NCBI GenBank assembly: GCA_012513875.1
Contig: JAAZBI010000044.1
Location: forward strand, 1-5,786
DNA length: 5,786 nucleotides
Reading direction: 5' to 3'
Source of the DNA: Mollicutes bacterium
GTDB lineage: Bacteria > Bacillota_I > Bacilli_A > RF39 > UBA660
The position numbers and the translations under genes were made by a program. Positions 1 to 5,468 of the stretch are shown piece after piece; the stretch's first letter is position 1, and every line of letters begins with the position of its first letter. Below the pieces are notes generated by a model, which saw nothing but the letters and a program-made list of their open reading frames with translations, was not told the DNA's origin and ran no database searches.

Positions 1-368
1 GATTTAATTTTTCTAACTAAATTCCTCAATTCATTTTCTATTAATAAGTTAATAATCAATAAAGGGTTCTCGTTTTCATAAAAATATTTAAAAGAATTTT
101 CTATTTTAAAATACACAAACAAATCAATAATTACCTCTTTATTATCTTTAGTTAATATCTTAGATAGAGAAAAGCCTTTGATTTTTTCTTTTAAAGATAT
201 AACTCCAATAATTCGATCAATAAACGGTACTTTAACATGAATTCCATTTTGCCAAGTAACTTTATATTTTCCTAATCTCTCAACAATATATTCTTTTTTC
301 TCAGGTACAATTCTAACATTTACTATAAATAAAAATATAATAATAAATGATATAAAAAAACAAATCAT
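1..368 (-). CDS. SPFH/band-7 (stomatin/paraslipin-like) membrane protein, N-terminal part only
   Basis: This is the first 122 codons of a gene whose 3' end lies beyond the left edge of the window. Residues 2-17 are an almost purely hydrophobic segment (ICFFISFIIIFLFIV), a single N-terminal membrane anchor. It is followed by the band-7 entry pattern: VRIVPEKKEYIVERLGKY (18-35), NGIHVKVPFIDRI (41-53), then SLKEKI and LTKDNKEVIIDLFVYFKI (72-89). These match the family signature in which a proline-rich start, an 'ERLGKY' strand, a 'PFiDR' turn and 'TkDN..v.iD' follow one another. SPFH proteins form large membrane-bound oligomers that organise membrane microdomains or control membrane proteases; that role is family knowledge. 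The ATG at 368-366 is preceded by AAGGTG at 378-373. It has its own promoter just downstream of the lipoprotein gene's terminator. A typical NfeD partner, if any, would be outside the window. The family call is firm; the subfamily is not. Confidence 0.88.
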   Translation of the reverse strand, partial: MICFFISFIIIFLFIVNVRIVPEKKEYIVERLGKYKVTWQNGIHVKVPFIDRIIGVISLKEKIKGFSLSKILTKDNKEVIIDLFVYFKIENSFKYFYENENPLLIINLLIENELRNLVRKIK

Positions 369-390
369 GATTCACCTTCTCATTATCATA

Positions 391-419
391 ATTATATTAT
401 ATTTTCACCTTTAAGACAA
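391..419 (-). promoter_or_regulatory. Sigma-A-type promoter of the SPFH gene
   Basis: On the minus strand there is a -35 box TTGTCT (419-414; 4 of 6 consensus bases), a 17-base spacer and a perfect -10 box TATAAT (396-391). A second overlapping TATAAT sits at 401-396. The predicted start leaves a short leader before the ribosome site at 378-373. The promoter begins right after the T-run of the lipoprotein terminator, so the SPFH gene is probably transcribed independently. Confidence 0.6.
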
Positions 420-421
420 AT

Positions 422-445
422 AAAAAAGTTCGTATAACGAACTCT
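422..445 (-). terminator. Intrinsic terminator of the lipoprotein gene
   Basis: Read on the minus strand, AGTTCGT, loop TAT, ACGAACT forms a perfect 7-bp stem (443-437 with 433-427). It can be lengthened at its base by A-U and G-U pairs. Five further Ts follow immediately (426-422), then ATTTG. It begins a few bases after the TAA of the lipoprotein gene, as expected for a Rho-independent terminator. Confidence 0.85.
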
Positions 446-450
446 CAATT

Positions 451-1176
451 TTATTTGTTGCTTGTAAAAACTCCATCAGCATATTTAGACCAGCTATTTC
501 CTTTATTTAACCAATCTTCTCCAATATTATTGTTTGAATTATAAATAGAATCTGGTTCTTCTGTAACATCATTATAAATACCAGTCATAATGTATTTGTC
601 TTTAAAAATTGTACGATAAATTACATTTCTTTCTTCATTAACAACATAATATTGAGCTGCATATCCACTTTTATTTTTAACATATTCATTGATAAAAGTT
701 AATTTGTCATCTACAAACACTTTAGTTTGCATAGCATCTCTTTTAGAATCAAACATTGTTTCATATCTAGTTTTAGCAGCTTCTTCATCTTCAAAAGTTA
801 AAATACATTTATTATCTTTATAATCATATGTAAAATTATTATATAAAAATGCAAGTCCACTTCTTTCAACTTCATCTAAACCACAAAAAGTTACAGGAAT
901 CATAGTTAAATCTACCATTGTGAATCCTAATAATTCCATTGGTAAAACATAATTTTCTTCTGGAATATTATCAGTTAAATTCTCAATAGCTTTACTTTTC
1001 ATTTCTAAATAAGCACTATATGAATCAGCTGGTGTTGTCCCTTTAACAGTTTCTTTTTGTTCTGTTTCTTTGCTATCGTTATTTGTTTCATCATTAACAA
1101 CTTTGTTATTTGAACCACATGCTGTTAAAGTAAAACAAACTAATAACATCAACATTAATTTACTTAATTTTTTCAT
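451..1176 (-). CDS. Secreted lipoprotein of unknown function
   Basis: A 241-residue protein with a classic lipoprotein signal: lysines at 2-3 and 6, a hydrophobic stretch at about 7-17, and lipobox LTAC with the lipidated cysteine at 20. Residues 21-50 are a polar N/D/E/K/T-rich linker, typical between a lipid anchor and a folded domain. The remaining ~190 residues are a mixed alpha/beta domain that I do not recognise. It contains two cysteines (98 and 124) that could pair outside the membrane, and the motif FTYDYKDNKCILTFEDEE followed by a helix. The ATG at 1176-1174 has a near-perfect site, TAGGAGGA, about 5 bases upstream. It has its own promoter upstream and a strong terminator after the stop, so it is probably monocistronic. 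The product should sit on the outer face of the cytoplasmic membrane. A substrate-binding or stress role cannot be told from sequence alone; only lipoprotein status is well supported. Confidence 0.92.
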   Translation of the reverse strand: MKKLSKLMLMLLVCFTLTACGSNNKVVNDETNNDSKETEQKETVKGTTPADSYSAYLEMKSKAIENLTDNIPEENYVLPMELLGFTMVDLTMIPVTFCGLDEVERSGLAFLYNNFTYDYKDNKCILTFEDEEAAKTRYETMFDSKRDAMQTKVFVDDKLTFINEYVKNKSGYAAQYYVVNEERNVIYRTIFKDKYIMTGIYNDVTEEPDSIYNSNNNIGEDWLNKGNSWSKYADGVFTSNK

Positions 1177-1228
1177 TTTTTCCTCCTAAATCAATAATAA
1201 TACTATTTATAAATATTTTCAATTATTA

Positions 1229-1257
1229 TTTATATTAATATTTATATTCAATATCAA
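1229..1257 (-). promoter_or_regulatory. Promoter of the lipoprotein gene
   Basis: Minus-strand TTGATA (1257-1252; 5 of 6 consensus) is separated by exactly 17 bases from TATAAA (1234-1229; 5 of 6). The predicted start is near 1222, giving a leader of about 45 bases to the ATG at 1176. The region is so AT-rich that chance matches are common, but box quality and spacing together favour a real promoter. Confidence 0.5.
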
Positions 1258-1316
1258 AATAAATCATCAAATGTTTTAAATTAAAATAAAATTTAATTTT
1301 TTTATTATGAGAAACC

Positions 1317-1353
1317 TTTAAACCATCAATAATGACTTCTCTATTGGTTTAAA
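1317..1353. other. Bulged hairpin in the intergenic stretch 1177-1402
   Basis: TTTAAACC (1317-1324) pairs with GGTTTAAA (1346-1353), and AATA (1328-1331) pairs with TATT (1342-1345). This gives a 12-bp stem with a 3-base bulge and a 10-base loop. Neither strand has a T-run after the stem, so it does not look like a standard terminator. GAGAA (1309-1313) can also pair with TTCTC in the loop (1337-1341), giving an alternative fold. The rest of the 226-base gap holds the lipoprotein promoter, AT-only repeats and an orphan Shine-Dalgarno motif (GGAGGAG on the minus strand, 1384-1378). I see no RNA gene family here. Confidence 0.4.
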
Positions 1354-1402
1354 ATCACTTAATTATTTTTCACAGGACTCCTCCAAATCAAAAAATATTT
1401 AT

Positions 1403-3727
1403 TTATTTTTGATATTCACAAGTATATCCTTCATCATATAGACCTCTTATAACATCAACTTTTTCTTCAGAATCAATTTTAATATTCATTGATTTGCTTT
1501 TAATTGTGTCATAAAAATTTTTATTTACTTTAATAGTTACACTGTATTCATAATCACTTTCATTAGTAATAATATCAAAATATTTAAATTGTTCTTTATA
1601 TGCTTGAACAAATAATTGTAATAAACCAGAAACCATTTTTTGTGTAAGTGGAAATAATGGATTGTCTTTTTCTACATCTTTTATTTTTAAAGTTACTTTA
1701 GCATAAAGTTCATTTAAAATATCTTCACTATCAAATCCAACCATCATTTGATTAATTGTATAAAAATTATCACTTTCTTTAGACTTATAACAACTAGCAC
1801 TAGAACTATTCTTGATTGAATCATCTAAATTATCTAATTTTAGTCCTTTAGCAGTCACAGTAGGTTGTAATTTTCCTGTTTCTTTAACTTCAATAGTATA
1901 ATCAACATTATTAAGATAACTAGTATTAACAAGGCCAAAAACAACTTCCTTATATAATCTAAAATCTTCTACATTAATAACAAAATCCTTATTAAATTCA
2001 TGAGTATATAAATATTTATAAGTCCCATTCTCTTTAACAAACAATAATAAAGATAAATCTGTTGACTTATTTTTAAAAATTATTTGTGATTGTTGCTTAT
2101 ATGTACTAGGATCAACATAGAAATATTGAAAACTTGAATAGTTACTTAACAAATCAATTGTTTGGTCTGTAGAGTCTAATAGTCTATAATTTTGAGGGTA
2201 ATTCATTACACCATTAACTTTTGCAATGGCAATTTTATTTGAATAATCAGCAGTCAAATTTCTTTTGCCAGTTAAAATCATTACTTTTTTATAATCTGCT
2301 CCAGCAGATTCAGCTAAAAACTTTAATGGTTCAGTTGTTTTTAATGAATTAAATAAATAATCCCTTCCATTTTTAACAGTTTCTGCATAATTTAGTGCAA
2401 AAACAAAACCATTATAACCAGCTTCACTATCGTCATCACCTTTTACACCAATTTTATCAAGGCTTGTTGAAGAATTTGCTATAAAATGTCTAGCATGATC
2501 ATTTATAACTGTATCGGTTTTATTAATGTCAGAAGTAACAACTGCTGCAAAATTAGCCATTGTTTCAGTTGTAAAATTACCACTTGCACATTTAACAAAA
2601 TCACCATTACCACAAATATTATAACCTTCATAGTGATGAAATAACTCATGAGATATAACTAATTTTGCATCATCAAAATTAGAAATTTTAGAACTTACTG
2701 TAAAGTATGGAAAGGAATAAGTAGTTAACATATTTTCAATGGCTGCTTCCTCATAACCAAAAAGTCTCATCATAATTTTTTCAAAAAGATCTAAAGATGG
2801 ACTTATATAATATCCTAAAGTTCTTTCATCATTAGTATCAATAATGAAAACAGGCATTGCTGTTTTCATATAATCTATATTTATATTATTATCTTTCAAC
2901 ACTTTTTCAGCTTTCGTAGTAGCTTCTTGATATGCTCTAAAAGAAATCACTTCTGCTATTTCACCTACCAACCATTCTTCTAATTTAGCAGTATAAGTAA
3001 ATTTGAAACCAAATGAGTCTTCATAAGCTTTAACTGTGTTTTCTAAATGATCAGCTATTTTTGTAGCATCACTATCTTTAATAGCGTTAGCACCTGAAGT
3101 GGTATAATAAATTATAAAATTACCATTAGATGATAAAACTGCTTTACTTAATTTACTTAAATCATTCTGTTCTGATATTAAAGGTACAATTGATTGATCA
3201 AAATTATTTATTCCTGATGTACCACTTTTTACATCCCATTTAACATCTGCTAAAGAAATTTTACTAATAATATATCTAGCAGTTTCAGGACTTAAAGAAT
3301 CTGCTACAGCTGCAGCTTTTTCTATTAAATAATTTGGATCTATTAATCCACTTCCAGAATTTTTATATTTATAATCCAATTTATCATAATCATAAAAAGA
3401 ATATGCTAATTCTTTTATATATTTATCAGCATTTATTCTTTCACTCTTATATTCTTCTTCTAAGATACCGCTAATAGTTTCTTTTTCTTCATATACTCTA
3501 TTAGATATAATATCTATTGGCAATTTCATATTTACTTCTGTAAACGGGTCTTTAAATTTATTTATTTTTTCTTTCCAAAAAATAAATGCTCCAATCAAAA
3601 TTAGTAATATTATTAAAAATATTATTATTCCATTTTTCTTTTTATTTTTTTGATTGAAAACAAAACCACAATTAGTACATTTCTCAGTACCAACTAAATT
3701 CTCAGTTCCACAGTTTTTACACTTCAT
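1403..3727 (-). CDS. Zinc-ribbon, single-pass membrane protein with extracellular HExxH metallopeptidase-like domain
   Basis: A 774-residue protein built from several parts. Residues 3-20 are a zinc ribbon (CKNC at 3-6, CTNC at 17-20). A basic patch, KNKKKN (about 27-32), precedes one membrane helix (about 33-51); the positive-inside rule puts the ribbon in the cytoplasm and the remaining ~720 residues outside. After a largely helical region (about 65-345) comes ISHELFHHYEGY, an HExxH zinc motif (H360, E361, H364). Glu388 in TTETMANFAA, 24 residues after H364, is positioned like the third ligand of gluzincin peptidases. Cys372 and Cys380 flank a short loop and may form a disulfide. Residues about 510-615 look beta-rich, and about 645-774 form a final domain bounded by Cys646 and Cys770. 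The ATG (3727-3725) follows AGAGGTG (3739-3733). No pro-region or sorting signal is obvious. The zinc motifs are seen directly; protease activity is inferred, and the substrate is unknown. No related gene is adjacent. Confidence 0.85.
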   Translation of the reverse strand: MKCKNCGTENLVGTEKCTNCGFVFNQKNKKKNGIIIFLIILLILIGAFIFWKEKINKFKDPFTEVNMKLPIDIISNRVYEEKETISGILEEEYKSERINADKYIKELAYSFYDYDKLDYKYKNSGSGLIDPNYLIEKAAAVADSLSPETARYIISKISLADVKWDVKSGTSGINNFDQSIVPLISEQNDLSKLSKAVLSSNGNFIIYYTTSGANAIKDSDATKIADHLENTVKAYEDSFGFKFTYTAKLEEWLVGEIAEVISFRAYQEATTKAEKVLKDNNINIDYMKTAMPVFIIDTNDERTLGYYISPSLDLFEKIMMRLFGYEEAAIENMLTTYSFPYFTVSSKISNFDDAKLVISHELFHHYEGYNICGNGDFVKCASGNFTTETMANFAAVVTSDINKTDTVINDHARHFIANSSTSLDKIGVKGDDDSEAGYNGFVFALNYAETVKNGRDYLFNSLKTTEPLKFLAESAGADYKKVMILTGKRNLTADYSNKIAIAKVNGVMNYPQNYRLLDSTDQTIDLLSNYSSFQYFYVDPSTYKQQSQIIFKNKSTDLSLLLFVKENGTYKYLYTHEFNKDFVINVEDFRLYKEVVFGLVNTSYLNNVDYTIEVKETGKLQPTVTAKGLKLDNLDDSIKNSSSASCYKSKESDNFYTINQMMVGFDSEDILNELYAKVTLKIKDVEKDNPLFPLTQKMVSGLLQLFVQAYKEQFKYFDIITNESDYEYSVTIKVNKNFYDTIKSKSMNIKIDSEEKVDVIRGLYDEGYTCEYQK

Positions 3728-3750
3728 AATTACACCTCTATTATCAATAT

Positions 3751-3763
3751 ATTATATATTATA
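3751..3763 (-). promoter_or_regulatory. Possible -10 region of the metallopeptidase-like gene
   Basis: Two minus-strand TATAAT hexamers, at 3763-3758 and 3756-3751, lie just upstream of the ribosome site at 3739-3733. No convincing -35 box is found at 16-18 bases from either. The stretch is nearly pure A/T, so this is a weak call. Read-through from the small ORF upstream is an alternative, as no terminator is visible between them. Confidence 0.3.
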
Positions 3764-3789
3764 CAACATTATCTATCGTATTAGATATA

Positions 3790-3957
3790 TTATTTTAGTA
3801 TTTTTCGGTTGTTTTCAATAATTTCATTGAATTTTTCAATAGTAAGCATTAATTTGCTTTGAGCTGCTATAGCACAACATGTTATACTTTCTAATACAGT
3901 TAAATAATTCTCAATATATTCTTGCATACGGACAACGGCAGCAATTTGTTCTCTCAT
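3790..3957 (-). CDS. Small ORF, 55 residues; start resembles an AraC-type regulator, possible gene fragment
   Basis: The most likely start is the ATG at 3957-3955, with GTGAGG about 9 bases upstream. Extending to GTG codons at 3972 or 3978 would absorb this ribosome site into the coding region. The first 20 residues, including REQIAAVVRMQEYIENYL, resemble the opening helix of AraC/XylS-family DNA-binding domains, where 'RMQ.YIE..L' precedes the first helix-turn-helix. The remainder (ITCCAIAAQSKL, then TIEKFNEIIENNRKILK) only faintly follows the expected pattern and ends at about half a DNA-binding domain. The first ~40 bases of the gene are visibly richer in G+C than the surroundings. It may be a decayed or truncated regulator, or an unrelated small helical protein. 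It lies 63 bases before the metallopeptidase-like gene on the same strand and could be co-transcribed with it. Expression is uncertain. Confidence 0.45.
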   Translation of the reverse strand: MREQIAAVVRMQEYIENYLTVLESITCCAIAAQSKLMLTIEKFNEIIENNRKILK

Positions 3958-4051
3958 CCTTTTATACCTCACAAACACATCATATATTTATTACTAAATT
4001 TTTTCTCGACTTTTTTTGCTCTTTATCATTAAAATAATTATACAACAAATT

Positions 4052-4084
4052 AAAAAGTAGTCATTTTTATGACTACTTTTTTTT
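4052..4084. terminator. Bidirectional-looking intrinsic terminator overlapping the fic stop codon
   Basis: A perfect 13-bp inverted repeat: AAAAAGTAGTCAT (4052-4064), loop TTTT (4065-4068), ATGACTACTTTTT (4069-4081). On the plus strand the T-run extends to 4084, giving eight Ts. On the minus strand, which carries the fic gene, the stem ends in five Ts followed by AATTTG. The TAG stop of fic (4075-4073) lies inside the stem. There is no plus-strand gene just upstream, so the relevant direction is the minus strand. Confidence 0.85.
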
Positions 4085-4939
4085 ACTTGATATTTCTTGT
4101 TGACTATATTTTTCATCTTTTAATTGTTCATTAATATCTAATTCAACGATAGAATCACATATCTTATAATAATAGAATTGAATTATATCTTGATAATTAC
4201 CTTCACAATTAGCTAAATTCATAGCTTTATGATATTCAGTTCTTTCTTTCTCTTTAATATAAACTGGTGGTATACCTGCTGTTTCAAATAATCTATTTAA
4301 GAAACAACGAATTGTCCTACCATTACCATCATCAAAAGGATGAATTTTAATTAATTTACATTTTAATTTAATTGCATCATTAATATAACTAAATAAATCA
4401 TCAATATATTTTTTATCTACAGAAGTAGAATTGTTTAATTCTTCTCCCTTTTGAATTAATTCATTTACTTCAGGAATTAATCTTCTGACTTCAGATACAA
4501 TATAAGGCCACTCAATTAATTCAGTACCTGTTCCTGGCAAATAAACATCATGATTCCTATATTGACCAGCATATTCAGGATATGGTGTTAAAGAATATAA
4601 TTGTTTGTGATAATCTGTTATTGAATATATACTAAATGGTTCAGCAGTTGTATGCATATACTCATACATTAATTTCATACCCTCTTTTTCAATTGGATCA
4701 TGAACCAATTCTAACTCACACTCATTTTTTATATATTTTTGCACAAATGCTTTCTTTAAATAATCTAAATCAGCTCGATCTTCTTTTCTAATCATATAAT
4801 ACATACAAATTAATTTTCTTGGTATATCTGGATCACCATATAATTGATGTCTTACTTTTCTATACTGATATCCTAAAAAACTTTCCCTTATTGCAAAAGG
4901 TAAACAATCATATTGAAACGTTTCTTTTTCAGATGGCAT
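4073..4939 (-). CDS. Fic-domain protein (predicted AMP/nucleotidyl transferase)
   Basis: A 288-residue protein from the ATG at 4939. Residues 200-211 read HPFDDGNGRTIR, a complete Fic motif HxFx(D/E)GNGRxxR: catalytic His200, metal-binding Asp204, and the anion-holding Gly/Asn/Arg loop. The substrate-docking flap is seen at about 125-136 (GQYRNHDVYLPG). Fic enzymes usually transfer AMP from ATP to a hydroxyl of a target protein; the target here is unknown. Many are restrained by a helix carrying (S/T)xxxE(G/N). In the helix preceding the Fic core, HDPIEK at about residues 80-85 keeps the glutamate (84) but not the flanking S/T and G/N. The last ~20 residues are charged and probably disordered. 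No helix-turn-helix domain is visible. A GTG three codons upstream gives a longer reading, but that GTG is part of the ribosome site. The gene has a strong promoter and its own terminator, so it stands alone, without a recognisable antitoxin gene. Confidence 0.93.
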   Translation of the reverse strand: MPSEKETFQYDCLPFAIRESFLGYQYRKVRHQLYGDPDIPRKLICMYYMIRKEDRADLDYLKKAFVQKYIKNECELELVHDPIEKEGMKLMYEYMHTTAEPFSIYSITDYHKQLYSLTPYPEYAGQYRNHDVYLPGTGTELIEWPYIVSEVRRLIPEVNELIQKGEELNNSTSVDKKYIDDLFSYINDAIKLKCKLIKIHPFDDGNGRTIRCFLNRLFETAGIPPVYIKEKERTEYHKAMNLANCEGNYQDIIQFYYYKICDSIVELDINEQLKDEKYSQQEISSKKK

Positions 4940-4944
4940 TATAA

Positions 4945-4952
4945 TCACCTCT
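4945..4952 (-). promoter_or_regulatory. Ribosome binding site that fixes the fic start
   Basis: Minus-strand AGAGGTGA lies 5 bases before the ATG at 4939-4937. The GTG at 4948-4946, which would add three residues, is inside this Shine-Dalgarno sequence and has no good site of its own, so the ATG is preferred. Confidence 0.8.
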
Positions 4953-4963
4953 TATTTAATTTT

Positions 4964-4992
4964 ACTATAACATTACAACTAGTTATTGTCAA
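4964..4992 (-). promoter_or_regulatory. Strong sigma-A-type promoter of fic, with extended -10
   Basis: On the minus strand a perfect -35 box TTGACA (4992-4987) is followed after 17 bases by TATAGT (4969-4964; 5 of 6). The bases TGT directly before the -10 box create an extended -10 (TGnTATAGT). The predicted start near 4957 leaves only a short leader carrying the ribosome site. Confidence 0.8.
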
Positions 4993-5040
4993 ATTAGGTC
5001 TTATATTATAAGGAATATAATATTAATGTTTTTGATTTAA

Positions 5041-5394
5041 TTAAGGTAATATTCTTTTTATTTTTTCTGAATCAATTTTATGAATAGAACTATGTGTAAC
5101 ATTGAATTGTTTTTTATCATAATTGATTTCTATATCATTTAAAATAAAATATATCATATTAATAAAACCTCTATGAGTTATTAATAAAGATTTGTCATAT
5201 ATATCAATATTATCCACAAACTGTTTTACTCGCTTATATAAATCTAATAACGCTTCCCCATTAGGATATTTTTGATCAATAGCAGGATTGAGAAAATAAT
5301 TACTATATAATTCTTTTTCTTCAACTATCTCCATTCCATTTAATTCAACTTTATTTAGTTCTTTTAATAATCTAAAGCATAAATAGGTAAACAC
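5041..5394 (-). pseudogene. C-terminal remnant of a histidine phosphatase (phosphoglycerate mutase-like) gene
   Basis: The open frame gives up to 117 residues from a GTG at 5394. The C-terminal half of the family is clear: KYPNGEALLDLYKRVKQFVD (about 43-61), matching the 'P.GES...l..R...F' region, and LLITHRGFINMIYFIL (70-85), which carries the second catalytic histidine (H74) in 'THRG'. The N-terminal RHG motif that holds the phosphorylated histidine is absent, together with the ~80 or more residues that normally precede this part of a ~190-200-residue enzyme. An in-frame TAA lies 9 bases before the GTG, no Shine-Dalgarno sequence precedes it, and the next ~75 bases are the promoter and leader of mscL on the other strand. 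Without the RHG histidine, phosphatase activity is not expected. It is most likely a 5'-truncated pseudogene. A short expressed protein starting at GTG or at the internal ATG (codon 21) is possible but unsupported. Confidence 0.75.
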
Positions 5395-5417
5395 AATTAT
5401 TTATATAATAAAATGAA

Positions 5418-5445
5418 TTTACTTTTAAATATTTAATGATATAAT
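5418..5445 (+). promoter_or_regulatory. Promoter of mscL
   Basis: Plus-strand TTTACT (5418-5423; 4 of 6) lies 16 bases before a perfect TATAAT (5440-5445). TGA precedes the latter, making an extended -10 (TGnTATAAT). Transcription should start near 5452, just ahead of the ribosome site GAGAGG at 5457-5462. Confidence 0.7.
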
Positions 5446-5468
5446 TATATTGAGAAGAGAGGTAAATT

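Noticed and set aside
1278..1304. AT-only hairpin (AAATTAAA/TTTAATTT) followed by Ts on the plus strand as a terminator
   Set aside because: The stem contains no G-C pairs and there is no plus-strand gene upstream; such repeats are expected by chance in DNA this AT-rich.
1309..1353. Pseudoknot formed by GAGAA/TTCTC with the bulged hairpin
   Set aside because: The linking loops would be 0 and 3 bases long while spanning a 12-bp stem, which is sterically implausible; at most the pairings are alternatives.
3790..3957. Small ORF as an antitoxin for the Fic protein
   Set aside because: It lacks the (S/T)xxxE(G/N) inhibitory motif, lies downstream rather than upstream, and is separated from fic by a strong terminator.
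3958..3978. GTG starts at 3978 and 3972 for the small ORF
   Set aside because: They have no ribosome site, while the ATG at 3957 has GTGAGG upstream and begins where the AraC-like similarity begins.
4940..4948. GTG at 4948 as the start of the Fic gene
   Set aside because: This GTG is part of the Shine-Dalgarno sequence AGAGGTGA that serves the ATG at 4939, and nothing upstream supports the longer form.
5001..5020. Inverted repeat TTATATT/AATATAA upstream of fic as an operator or terminator
   Set aside because: Only A-T pairs, no T-run on either strand, and overlapping near-palindromes of the same kind are common in this sequence.
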